Shown: in pieces, positions 34,370 to 47,450 of the stretch
Layout: the number at the start of each line of letters is the position of its first letter
Position numbering within the stretch: position 1 is the first letter of the stretch
NCBI RefSeq assembly: GCF_029168945.1
Contig: NC_083609.1
Coordinates: 25,727,501-25,791,500 of the forward strand
Reading direction: 5' to 3'
From: Cannabis sativa
Lineage: Eukaryota; Streptophyta; Magnoliopsida; Rosales; Cannabaceae
DNA: 64,000 bases
Notes under the pieces: model-generated
Seen by the model: the letters and a program-made list of their open reading frames with translations, nothing else
What the model was told of the DNA's origin: nothing
Database searches by the model: none
Program-made: the position numbers and the translations under genes

Positions 34370-37300
34370 ATGGTAATTGATTTACTTGCAAGAAATTTGG
34401 ACTTTAAAACGATTGTTTGTATGTTCTTTGGATGGTATCATGTTGTATTGAGTGTTATTTGATGATTGATTGATGTTTGTAAATTTTCGTGAAAAATAAT
34501 TGCGATTTTGTTTCTGGAATTATTTTTATTAGATAGTATGGGAAAAATTAAGCAAGTTAGCCCTTTACAGAACTCAATTTCGATTTTATTTGAATTGGTT
34601 ATGAATTTTTGAAGATTTGAAAAAATCGGGGGTGTGCTGAAATTTTCCTGCGATCGCGAAACTGTCCGTACAGTTCACAATTTTTTTGTTTTTCTTCGAT
34701 TTTTCATGCTTTTTCATGGAATTAACTTCCGATTTTTGGTATAGTTTTGTATTTATACTATTATTATTCCTAATTCAATTCTAATTATCATTTTGAAATA
34801 ATTTAATATTTTTTAAATTTAATTCAAGATATTAGTGTAATTTGAATTTGAATAGAATTAGTATCTATCTTCTTGCTTAAAAATCTATCTTATTTTTAAA
34901 TTTGATTATATCTTATCTTATTTTTAAATTTAAGGCAGATTTTATATATATTTTTTAAATTAAATCTTTTTTAGATATTTTCACCTTATTTAAATTTAAA
35001 ATAAGATAATTATAATCATGTAATTTTAAATAGATGTAAGATATTTTGCTAACTTTTAGATTTTGTTATTTTATTTATTTAAATTAAATTTAAAATCTGA
35101 AAAAGATATTTAACTTATCTTTTCTAATTTTTATTTAATTTTTATTTATAAAATAACATTTAAATTTTAAAAGTAGTTAGCAAATTTTGAAATGATATTT
35201 AGGTTGGTTGAAACCTAATTTTTCAAAATTGTAGGTTTAATTTTAAATTTAAATTTTTTTTAAAATTTCGAATGATTCAAATTTTTTTTAAAAAAAAAAA
35301 AAAAATCGAAAAAATTATTTTTATTTAATTAATTATTTCGAAATTAATTATTTAATTTAAAATTAAATAAATCCTACATCCAACTATCCAGCTAACCTTG
35401 TTGCAGGAGTATGTGTTTTAGCTTATGTGTAAGTTTTCAAAACCTATTATTACTTGATTGCAAATAGCCATGGTTACTTTTTGCCAGATCTAATGATCTG
35501 ATGGCTCCCTTGGTCAAGATAATAATTTGTAACAGGTATAATTTACAATCTTCTTTCATCTGTGTATGACCTAGCAACATGATAGGACCCATCCAAGTGT
35601 GCCTGTGTGAGCCTATATGTTTAATTTGATTATAGATGCATATAGGTTATTGTTGCTAAAATAAATTATCATATTTCTTGATAGAATTTATTTAGGCCCA
35701 TTTAGTTTTTGGGCCTATTCAATTAATAACAGTTGTTCTTATTAAGGTTAAATTCCTCTCTTTTGGGCCTTGTGTGAGAGTTGGGAGCCATAGAAGTGGG
35801 TACGACATACTGAACCCAGCACCCCCTCACATGAACCACCCCAATTGTGAAGGCCCATTTGCGTGATTTGAATGACTGTACTAAGTTAATTAAACTAGTT
35901 TAACCTAATAAAATTGATTAGCAACATAATTAATTTCATTTATTTTGAAATTAATTTAAGAAAATTATAGTTTAAAGAATTCTTTATTCTAAGCTAAACT
36001 ATATGTATTTTCTTGTATTTAATTAAATATAGAATTATAACTATCTAGATTCTTTCTGGAACTTAATTTAATTTTTCATTAAATATTCTTATTTAAGTTG
36101 ATATTTAGTTATCTACAACTAACCAACTTAAATCTGAATATATTTTGAATTTCAAATTTCAAAATTAAGTTGAGGAATTTTAGGCATTGGTTATTAAGAT
36201 TCTTTAGATATTTTTTAAGTTAATATCTTTTCAAATATTAACTTAAAATGGAATATTTTCAAATTAAGTGGTTACAACTTAATTTTTGATATTTAATTAA
36301 ATTTAAATTTGAAAATATTTAAGTTCTAGATTTTTTCTAATACAACTTAAATTAGATATTTTTTTTCAAATTTTGTGGAAAAGATACTTAGTCAAATAAG
36401 ATATTTTCTAGATAGTTATTTCTAGACTACTTATTATTTCTAATATTAAATAGGAAAATATTATACATTGTGAAATTAATTATTTATATAATTAATTTTG
36501 GTACAATTTATTTTAAGTATATTTTTCCTAGTATTAAACTAGAGATTAATAATTAAGCCTTCTCTACACTTAATTATTTATTTCTTGAATTTAATACATT
36601 TAATTAATTTGAAAATTGAATATCTAAGTTGATTTTTATTATCATACTTAAATATTTCTTTTTCATGACATTTAATTAAATAGAAAATTATTTTTATTGA
36701 AATTTATTTTTTCAACTAAATTTAAATAATTTTCAAAATATATTTTTTCTTTATTTTATTAATCAATTTTCGAAATTGCATTTCTTAAATGCTAGAATTT
36801 CGAATTTTATCTTGAAAAATAGATTAAGTTGTAAATTAATTATTTATTTTAATTAATTCTTGGATCAACTTAAATCAATGATTTTTTCATTTATTGATTA
36901 ATTTAAAATAAATTGAATTAAAGTATATTATTAAAAATTGAATTAATTAGTCGAAGGAAAATCTAGATAGATTATATTTTTGCTTGAAGTATTTTTCTAG
37001 TGTATTTAATTAAATAGAAAATTAATATTTAAGTTGATTTTCATCATCATACTTAAATATTTAAATTTTTCTTATATATTTAATTAAATAGGAAAATTAT
37101 ATTTTTTGTTGTAAATTAATTTTATTATTTAATTTTGGGCCAACATTAAATTAGAATAATTTTTTCCAGGATTAATTTTTTTATTTTAACATGCATTTTC
37201 GAAAATTGTATTCTTATATACTTTAATTTTTCGAAATGCAATATATATTTATAGAAAATTAAATTTGAGTTGTAAATTAATTTAAATTAATTTTGTAACA

Positions 37301-37500
37301 ACTTAAATTGAATATTTTTCTAAATATTTATTGGAAATTATTACTAAGATGGAAATAATTCATGTTATTTTCATATCCATCTAAGTAAAATTTATAAATA
37401 TTAAATTAAAATTTATATTTAGAATTTTTTATTCTAAATTGGAAATTTTAATTAAATAAATATATATTTAAAATAAATAGAATAAATAAAGAGAATCAAA
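34370..37500 (+). other. AT-rich leader of element A
   Basis: Over 3 kb of very AT-rich DNA without coding frames, between primer site and pol relics. A GC-richer conserved block sits at 35746-35863. The same leader, more or less shortened, occurs in D (about 47450-50560) and B (about 55130-57990). Confidence 0.8.
35746..35863 (+). repeat. Conserved leader block in element A
   Basis: About 118 bp containing TGGGTACGACATACTGAACC, kept in D (49113-49232), B (56339-56456) and the old copy F (31420-31539), all inverted. It stands out from its AT-rich surroundings by composition and conservation. Confidence 0.85.
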
Positions 37501-37756
37501 GAAAATACAACTCCTTTTAAATAATGAGCTTTTAATCAAAAGACATTCGATCTCCATTGTGGGTTTTACACCGCGTTTGTTTTAGTGAGTAATCCTCCCT
37601 AATGGAGGAACGTTCATTAGCAATTTCACACCGTTTAACCTCGCATGATAAGTAGTTTGTAAGTGTTTTGTATGGTATGGATCACCCTAATGGTGGCGAC
37701 CATACTTGACTTGCAAATTATGAAACAATGGTGGAAGCTCATAAGATAGAATTGCC

Positions 37757-37892
37757 TTGACTCTCGCCTAAACGGGACAACGCTGAATTCCAATCTTGAT
37801 CGAATAAAAGGTTGCTAGAATGTTTAACATTTTAGACGAGCTGACAACTCTATTCAATGAATGGTAGCTTTGACTCTCGCCTAAACGGGACA
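37757..37892 (+). repeat. Twin motif CTCTCGCCTAAACGGGACA
   Basis: Two copies of TTGA followed by CTCTCGCCTAAACGGGACA begin at 37757 and 37870, 113 bp apart. The pair is kept in D (47091 and 47204) and B (54741 and 54853) with almost the same spacing. Confidence 0.85.
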
Positions 37893-38599
37893 CTGATATC
37901 AGTTTGTTGAAAACCTTGGTAATTATTTAGGATTGTATGTTTTAGTATTTTCACTAGTCATTCCTACTTGCTATATGTTTATAATTTCTGAATTGTGTAT
38001 GAATTTATATTGAACCGTGTTATTTTCTGTTATCAAGTTGTAGTTTAATTTCGAATCTTCATTGTTGGTCTAACATGTTTGTTTTTCTAATGAGATAAAT
38101 CCCTAATGGATTTTCACCATTAGACATACATAATAGTGTAAGATCTCGAAAGATAAGTATTGTATATGCGACATCTAGCTGTTCATCAATTGATGACACC
38201 TTAGACTAGTATTTTTACGATATGAAACAAGAAGATTGTATAAATAAGATTACTTTGACTTTTGCTAATCGAAGCATCGTTGGATTCTTATTTGTAAACG
38301 AAATTATCCTAATTCCTCTTAGCTTATTCATTTTGAATTAGCTTCAAAACATATCATTGGATGAATGGTCTATAAATCATTTCATGTCATTATATTTTCT
38401 CTTAAGAAATTAAATGACGCATATGATTATAATCCCGAAATTCTATTCCCAATTGATATAAATCCTCAATCTTAGAAATCTCTTACTTGTATGGGCAAAT
38501 CTGACTTAGAGTTTGTATTAGTAGTGGTGGTCCAAGAAAGAATTACTCATTATATTTGGTTGAATTTAAGTCTTTGACTTTAATTTTAGAATCCAAACA

Positions 38600-40013
38600 G
38601 AAATTTTCTTATATTTCTAATTCCAGATACAATACAGTTACACTTTCTCAAGTGTTTAATATCCATCTTTTATTAATGGATTCAAAGTGTATGGAATATG
38701 AGTTAGGTATTCTGTGACCAGGATCCACTTGCACTATTCTTTTATAAACCTATGTCATCAAAAGACACTACCACTTTTTTTAATCTATGGCATTTGTATC
38801 TTGTTATAGTTGATTTGACAAGATCAATCTCTGCAAAGAGTTAATATGCCTATATCCACTGAAAGTAGTTCATCTCATTCGCAGATGGATGTACCTTTTA
38901 GCAAGAAATTTGAAATGTTTAAAAATTTCATTAATTTCTAGCAATGGTTAAAACCATTAAGGTAAGTGGTTAAAGATCTTGCGAACTGATAGGGGTGGAG
39001 AAATAGTTAGTAGATATGCAGTTCAAAGATCATTAAATTGATTTTTGAATTATATCCAAACTTACCTCCCCAGAAATTTCGAGTTGCATGTTGATGATTA
39101 GTTACTAGTCGTTGCCTAATTCCTTCTATGGTAATACAATTTCAGAATGATGTAATGGTTGTATACTTAATGTAAATCATTACTAGATTCATGGATGACC
39201 TAATCAAAATCTTAAGAAAAGCTAGAACTGTTAACCATGGTTTGTTAGCTATTCTAAGTGATTAGGGGTGGACCATCCCATTGTCAATAGATAAGAAAGT
39301 GTTTGTTCAAACAAATACTACTTTTCTAAGATAATGACTAAGTCTGAAAACAAGTAGCAAATAAAGGAGATATTTTTCTTGATTTCAAAAGTGTCCTATC
39401 ATCTTATATAACATATGATGATCCCACTGCCTCTATTGTCTTGTCACAACCGAAGAGATCAATACCATTTAGTTTTCTTAAACATAATTCACGGTGCCTT
39501 GTCGTAGTGGGAGAGTTTCTAGGAACTCACCTTCTTATGACTTGGGAGACACTAGTGATTAAAATCCATTGTGAGTTAAAACAAGTAATGGATTGTCAAG
39601 ATAAGAAACTAAGAAGAAAGCCAATAGAACTATGGTTTATTCCATTCACATGGAATAACCTAAAGTTTTCTATTACAAGGACATAAAAGGAAATTTTAGT
39701 TAATAAGTCTATTCTATGGACTTAACAAACTTCCTGTTCCTAGTATTATAGGTTTGAGTTTATCTAAACCTATGGCTTGTGGTATACCTGGTAATTACTT
39801 ACTCTAATGCAAGCAACTTACTTTAGTAAGATGCTGAAGCATTTTCTTTCTAATGGCAATCTATAGAAGCTTCACAACTTCTTAGGTATAGATTTTATTC
39901 ATCTAACGAAAAGTCTTAACCATTCCAGAAAAGATAAAGCCATGAAAGAATTTCTTATATCAACAGTGAGAGGTCTTAGATATGTTTTTGTATGCCTTAG
40001 ACCAGACACCTGC
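38600..40013 (+). pseudogene. Decayed copia pol relic in element A
   Basis: Scattered stretches still resemble copia pol of the Tork/Angela type: an integrase-like RTDRGGE...SR relic near 38970-39015, an LPNSFYG relic near 39112-39130, and an RT/RNase H relic near 39960-40013 (STVRGLRYVFVCLRPDTC). In C and D the relic continues on the minus strand with GVMSRYQIDPGEEHWKTIK (about 44830-44890 in D). Stops and frameshifts are frequent. The 81-codon frame at 39441-39686 is also open in C (63189-63434), but I see no known domain in it. Confidence 0.75.
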
Positions 40014-41931
40014 TGTTGGATTTAATTTTACCAGGATCTAGATTAACTAACAAGTATGTTGGATTAACAACCTAATATGAATTCTAAAACAATGAAAATA
40101 AACACATATAAAGTTAGAAAACCTTACAGTGGGTGCAGCGGAATAATATGACTCCTTCCGTTCAGATCTCTAGCCCTTGATTCCTTTCTGTAGCAGAGCA
40201 TCACCAAGATCTGAACCTGGATCTTCTTTTCTCCTTCTTTGATGCAGAAATTCCATAGTCTTCCATACTATGATTGAGATACCACTTGATGTGTGTGGGC
40301 ACTACTCATCTCACAAGGATTTCGAAATTTCTCTCTATTTTTCTCTCTTAATTTCGTGGCTTTTCATCCATACAAGAGAAGAGAGCAAGGTTTCTTTATA
40401 TAGGGAAAAGGGAGAGCACAACTTTCCAAATAAAACAGTTTCCTCTTTTACTGTGTAATTGATTAACTGCCTTATTTAGTGTGATTCACCACTTTCCTAT
40501 TATAGCTAGGCTTTGATTAGCAATTACATGACAATTAAAAAATAAAAATAATAATTTGGAAACACAAAGGGAGTGCTTCGGCCATAGAGGGAATATGGGC
40601 CTCACTTGGATTTTGTAGTTTCCTCAATTTTATTTCAATTTCTCCAAAAATGCCATTTTTCCAATTCTAATCATTTAAATGCCAAAACTAATTATTTAAT
40701 AACTAAAATAGATTATTAAATAATATTGTCATTTAAAATAATTATTAATTAGACATACAAAGTCTCTTAATTAATAATTAAACCTAGAAACCCTTTTCTT
40801 TACGATTTCATCCTTAAACTGTGAGAATTCATAAAGTAGACATAGTCTAACTTTCAGAATCATAATTGATTAATTAAAATCAATTGACTGAGTCTTACAA
40901 GCAGTATGGCCTCAACTAGTATGGGGACCATGGGTCTGTATAACCGAGCTTCCAATAAGTCCAACCGAATTTACCAAGTAAATTCCCTAACTTATTAATT
41001 CCTCATTGAATCCACACTTAGAACTTGGAATTGCACTCTCAGTCATATAGAAACGCTCTATATGTTCCACGATATAGACACGTCATTAGTTATCCATTGT
41101 TATAACCCTAATGTGATCAATGATCCTCTATATAGATGATTTACACTGTACAGGGATTAAATTACCGTAACACCCTACAATGTATTTTATCCTTAAAACA
41201 CTTAACCCTGTATAAATGATATTTCACCTAAGTAAAATGAGATCTCCACCATTTATCTTCGTTTGGTTAAGCTCGAAGGAAATCATCCTTTACTTCTATT
41301 TGCCAAATAGAAGTTATAGATTCCATATTTATGTTAGCGCTCCCCCACTCAATTGCATTACTGTGTTCCCAAAATGTACGTATTACCCTGATACAAAACT
41401 GGGCTTAACTAACAAATCAAAGAACACGAGTAATACTCTTGAAATTGAGCCTAACCATATCAGGATTTCGATCATGTGATCTAGGATCAACTTATGATAT
41501 TGAATTGAATAGATGTTTACGGTAAGTTTCAAAATCTAATTCAAAGTTCAATATCGGTCCATTCCAATGCATACTCCATGCATCGAAATCTTTGGTAAAC
41601 TTTGCCAATGTCTTGGAAAGGACATAACACTTTTCCAATGTGTAAGAATACCTATCGCTGATTATACCATGTCAGTCTAAATCCAGTGTTCTGACAAATC
41701 AGGGAATCAACTTTTGAACATATAATAAAGATTATATTCCACTGTGCTGACAACACTATAATCTTTAACCAACTCATATGTTCTGGACTTAAAAAGAATT
41801 CATACATTATATACCTATAATCATGAAATAAATCATGTGAACCATGCAACATAAAATGTTATTTCTGATCTTTATTAATGAGTAAATCTGATTATATGAA
41901 ATGAGTTTTATTTAGGGCATAAAACCCAACA
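40014..41931 (-). repeat. 3' LTR of element B
   Basis: 1918 bp, nearly identical to 58012-59928. It belongs to the same sub-family as the solo LTR at 26252-28157. Confidence 0.95.
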
Positions 41932-42371
41932 AACTCCCACTTGCACTAATATAAAATAAAAAGTGCATTTCAAATAATCATTAACACCTTGATATACCAA
42001 TCAAGTGTAATAGTAGTATACTCCTCGTAATAGGATCTGATAGGTTGAATTAAACCCAACCTCTTCTCCACCATTACTCTTCCTTAATCACAAAATCCTT
42101 GATAATGTGAAATTCCTCTCTATATGTCTACTCTTTTGGGATACTGGATTCTATACTTTTGGGCAACTACTCTTTTGTTATACAGGAAGTAACCCTAGTA
42201 GTTTAGGCAAGTTGGAACACTGCCACAAATGTATAGAACTTTCCTTAGACTGAAAAAGTATCTTTCCTGCAACTTTTAACATTCAGTCTCTCTCTGGTAG
42301 ACCAAGAGATTCCAGATAGGTTTTTACGCTTCTCCAAAATCACTACTCCACCCCCACAGTAATCACCATCT

Positions 42372-44265
42372 TGTTGGAAATTATTTTACCAGGATCTTAG
42401 ATCTACTCACAAGTATGTTTATTAACATCCTAAATAAGAACTTTCTAAAACGATAAATTAAACACATATAAAGTTTAAGAAACCTTACATTGGGTGCAGC
42501 GGAATATAATGACTCCTTCCGTTCAGATATCTAGCCCTTGATTCCTTTACGTAGCGAGCATTATCAATATCTGAACCTGGATCTCTTTCTCTGAATCTTT
42601 GATGCTGAATCTCCTTTGCTGATGATCTTTCTTCACGATCTTCCTCACTATGATTGAGGTATCACTTGATGTGTGTGGGCACTACTGTAATCACTAAGGA
42701 TTTCGAAATTCTCAAGAGGGAAGAGAAGAAGTGACAGCTAAAGATAGGGAGAGAGAAGGCTCAGGTTTTTCTCTGAAGGAAAAATAGAAAATTTAAGTGT
42801 AAATTTCCTGAAGCCTTCACTATCTATTTATAGCATTCCACTAGGGTTAGGTTTGAATTATTTGGCATTAAAATAATGAAAAAAATCAGTTTAAATTTCC
42901 TACAAAAGTGGCTGGCCCTACACTTAGTGGATTGGGCCTTGCTTTTTGCAATTTTGTAATTTTAACACCTTTTGTATCTGATTTTCTCAAAAATACCAAT
43001 TTCCTAATTCAACCATTTAAATGCCAATTCTAACTATTTAATAACTATAAATAATTATTAAATAATATTGTCATTTATCATATTTATTAATTGAACCATA
43101 CAAAGTATCATAATTAACAAATATGCCCCTATAAACTCTTTCTTTACAATTTCGCCCTTACTTAGTGAAAAATTCACAAATAGACATAGTCTAATTTGAG
43201 AATTATAATTGATTAATCAAAACCAATTACATGAGTCTTACAAGCAATATTATCTCAACTAGTGGGGGGACCATGGGTCTATATAACCGAGCTTCCAATA
43301 AGTAGATCAAGAATTTAGCACTAAAATTCACTAACTTATTAATTCTTCGTTGAATCCACGCATAGAACTTAGAATTGCACTCTCAGTATATAGAATGCTC
43401 TATATGTTCCACCATATAGACACATCATTAGTTATCCATTGTTATAATCCTAATGTGATCAATGATCCTCTATATGAATGATCTACACTGTAAAGGGATT
43501 AAATTACCGTTACACCCTACAATGTATTTATTCCTTAAAACACTTGACCCCGTATAAATGATATTTCAGCTAATGTGAAATGAGTACTCCACCATTTATG
43601 TTCGTTTGGTCAAGCTCGAAGGAGATCATCCTTTGCTTACTATTCGCCAGATAGAAGCTATAGATTCCATGTTTATGATAGCGCTCCCACTCAATTGCAC
43701 TACCGTGTTCCCAAAATGTACGTATCACCACGACCTAAAAGTAGGCTTAACTAACAAATCAAAGAACACGAATAGCCTTTCAAGATTGAGCCTAATCATA
43801 TCAGGATTAAGATCATTTGATCTAGGATCAACTTAGGCGATATTGACTTGAATAGATATTACGGTAAGTTTAATAAATCTAAGTCAAAGTTCAATATCGG
43901 TCCACTTCCGATGCATACTCCATGCATCCAACTGAGCTTTACTTTAACCAATGCTGGAAGGAACATAGCACTTCTCCAAATGCAAGTAAACTTCTGTTGT
44001 AGATTATCATATCGGTAAAACCACGTGTACGATAAATCTAGGAAACTTTATTCACATAGTCATGTTTACTTTCCAATGTGTTGACGGCACAATAAACGGG
44101 ATCGAAGTATGTGAAAAGGGTTTCGAATGAATTTATACATTATGTACATATAATCATGAAATAAATCATGTGAACCATGCAACATTAAATGTTATTTACG
44201 ATCTATATTAATAAGTAAATACGATTATATTGAAATGAGTTTTATTTAGGGCATAAAACCCAACA
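42372..44265 (-). repeat. 3' LTR of element D
   Basis: 1894 bp, same length as 50584-52477. Differences are concentrated after about 43720 here and before about 51030 in the partner. Confidence 0.95.
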
Positions 44266-47200
44266 AACTCCCACTTGCACTAATATAAAACAAAAAAGTG
44301 CGTTTCAAATAATCTCAACACCTTGATATACAAATCAAGTGTAGTAGTAGTAAACTCCTCGTAATAGGATGCGAAAGGTTGAATTAACCACAACCTTTTC
44401 TCCACTATTACTCTTCCTTAATCACAAAATCATTGATAATGTGAAATTCCTCTCTATATGTCTACTCTCTTGGGATACTGGATTCTATATCTTTGGCAAC
44501 TACTTTTGGTTAATCAGGAAATTAACACTAATAGTTTAAGGCAATTTGGAATGATGCCAAAAATGTATAGAACTTTCCTTAGACTGAATAAGTACCTTTC
44601 CTGCAACCTTAACATTCAGTCCCTCTCTGGTAGACCTAGAGACTTCGATAGGTTTTTACACTTCTCCAAAATCACTATTCCACCCAGAGTAATCACCATC
44701 TTATCAGAAATATTTACTAGCACATAGGCAAATTTCAAAATCTGATATGGTGTAGTCTAAGAGTTTTAAACACACCCTTATAGACTAACATATAGTTCCT
44801 CTTCTTTATCTTAGGATTTACTTGATTGTCTTCCAATGTTCTTCTCCTGGATCAATCTGATACCTACTCATTACTCCCACTCAACAGCAGGTGTCTGGTC
44901 TAAGGCATACAAAAGCATATCTAAGACCTCTCACTGTTGATGTAAGAAATTCTTTCATGGCTTTATCTTTTCTGGAATAGTTAAGACTTTTCCTTAGATA
45001 AATAAAATCTATACCTTAGAAGTTGTGAAGCTTCTATAGATTGCCATTAGAAAGAAAATGCTTCAGCATCTTACTAAAGTAAGTTGCTTGCATTAGAGTA
45101 AATAATTACCGAGGTATACCACAAGCCATAGGTTTAGATAAACTCAAACCTATAATAGTAGGAACAGGAAGTTTGTTAAGTCCATTGAATAGACTTATAA
45201 ACAAATTTTCCTTTTATGTCCTTGTAATAGAAAACTTTAGGTTATTCCATGTGAATGGATTAAACCATAGTTCTATTGGCTTTCTTCTTATTTTCTTATC
45301 TTGACAATCCATTACTTGTTTAAACTCACAATGGATTTTAATCACTAGTGTCTCCCAAGTCATAAGAAGGTGAGTTCCTAGAAACTCTCTCACTACGACA
45401 AGGTACGAAGTGAATTATGTCGAAGAAAACTAAATGGTATTAACCTCTTTGGTTGTGACAAGACAACGAGGCAGTGGGATCATCATATATTATATAAGAT
45501 GATAGAACACTTTTGGAATCAAGAATTAAATATCTCCTTTATTTTCTACTTGTTTTCAGACTTAGTCATTTTCTTAGAAAAGTAGTATTTGTTTGAACAA
45601 ACACTTTCTTATCTATTGACAATGGGATGGTCCACCCCTAATCATTTAGAATAGCTAACAAACCATGGTTAACAGTTCTAGCTTTTCTTAAGATTTTGAT
45701 TAGGTCATCCATGAATCTGGTAATGATTTACGTTAAGTATACAACCATTACATCATTCGAAATTGTATTACCAGAGAAGGAATTAGGCAACGACTAGTAA
45801 CTAATCATCAATATGCAACTCGAAATTTACGGGAGGTAAGTTTGGATATAATTCAAAAATCAATTTAATGATCTTTGAGCTTGCATATCTACTAACTATT
45901 TCTCCACCTATCGATTCGCAAGATCTTTAACCACATACCTTAATGGTGTTTAACCATTGCTAGAAATTAATGAAATTTTTCAAACATTTCAAATTTCTTT
46001 GCATAAGGTATAATCTAGAGTTATCGTTTTAAGAATACTACGAAAAACTCATATCCACCCCCGAATGTACATCCATGCGAATGAGATGAACTACTTTTAG
46101 TGGATATAGGCATATTAACTCTTTGCGAGAGATTGATCTTGTCAAATCCATTATGAACAAGATACAAATGCCATAGATTAAAAAAAATGTGGTAGTGTCT
46201 ATTGATGACATAGGTTTAGTTACATCAAAGAGTTCTTAGAATACGCAAGTGGATCCCAGTCACTGAGAATACCTAACTCATATTCCATACGGTTTTAATC
46301 CATTAATAGAAGATGGATATAAACACTTGAGAAAGTGTAAGCTGTATTGTGATACGGAATTAGAAATATAAGAAAATTTCTATTTGGAATCTAAAATTAA
46401 AGTCAAAGACTTAAATTTATACCAAATATAAGGAGTAATTCTATCTTGGACCGGCACTACTAATATAACTCTAAGTCGATTTGCCCATTACAAGTAGGAG
46501 ATTTCTAAGATTGAGGATTTATATCAATTGGGAATAGAATTTCGGGATTATAATCATAAGCGTCATTTAATTTCTTAAGAGAAAATATAGAATGACATGA
46601 AATGATTTATAGACCATTCATCCAATGATATGTTTTGAAGCTAATTCAAAATGAATAAGCTAAGAGGAATTAGGATAATTTCGTTTATAAATAAGAATCC
46701 AACGATGCTTCGATTAGCGAAAGTCAAAGTAATCTTATTTATACAATCTTCTTGTTTCATATCGTAAAAATACTAGTCTAAGGTGTCATCAATTGATGAA
46801 CAGCTAGATGTCGCATATACAATATTTATCTTTCGAGATCTAACACTATTATGAATGTCTAATGGTGAAAATCCACTAGGGATTTATCTCATTAGATAAA
46901 CAAGCCAAGTTAGACCAACAATGAAGATTCGAAATTAAACTACAACTTAATAACAGAAAATAACATGGTTCAATATAAATTCATACACAATTCAGAAATT
47001 ATAAACATATAGCAAGTAGGAATGACAAGTGAAAATACTAAAACTTACAATCCTAAATAATTTCCAAGGTTTTCAACAAGGCGATATCGGTGTCTAGTTT
47101 AGGCGAGAGTCAAAGCTACCATTCATTGAATAGAGTTGTCAGCTCGTCTAAAATGTTAAACATTCTAGCAACCTTTTATTCGATCAAGATTGGAATTCAG

Positions 47201-47450
47201 CGTTGTCCCGTTTAGGCGAGAGTCAAGGCAATTCTATCTTATGAGCTTCCACCATTGTTTCATAATTTGCAAGTCAAGTATGGTCGCCACCATTAGGGTG
47301 ATCCATACCATACAAAACACTTACAAACTACTTATCATGCGAGGTTAAACGGTGCGAAATTGCTAATGAACGTTCCTCCATTAGGGAGGATTACTCACTA
47401 AAACAAACGCGGTGTAAAACCCACAATGGAGATCGAATGTCTCTATAATA
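44266..47450 (-). pseudogene. Decayed copia pol relic in element D
   Basis: Collinear with the relic in A (38600-40013) but including the 3' end missing there: RNase H-like GVMSRYQIDPGEEHWKTIK with stops and an ISL/GGIVI..EKCK relic near 44640-44700. The 3' end runs to the polypurine tract. Twin motif at 47091-47113 and 47204-47226. Confidence 0.75.

Larger units (their letters stand above)
32460..40013 (+). mobile_element. Element A: non-coding copia derivative, left part
   Basis: Plus-strand copy of the TGTTGGG family, inserted in the LINE. 5' LTR 32460-34354, primer site 34357-34369, a long AT-rich leader (about 34740-37500), then decayed pol relics to 40013, where copy B begins. Its last about 330 bp of 3' LTR reappear at 59929-60261. 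The end of the internal region and about 1.5 kb of the 3' LTR are missing. No frame of useful length is open. Confidence 0.92.

Noticed and set aside
39441..39686. An 81-codon frame kept in A and C (63189-63434)
   Set aside because: It sits among pol relics with no recognisable domain. The two copies are near-identical overall, so an open frame is not evidence of selection.
43606..43836. A 76-79 codon open frame (MVKLEGDHPLLTIRQ...) repeated at 32881-33120, 43606-43836, 51818-52048 and 61579-61818
   Set aside because: It lies within the LTRs, antisense to the element. It is repeated only because the LTRs are repeats, and no domain or start context supports translation.
47091..47226. CRISPR-like spaced repeats (twin motif)
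   Set aside because: Only two units, 113 bp apart, inside a plant retroelement; no array and no associated genes.
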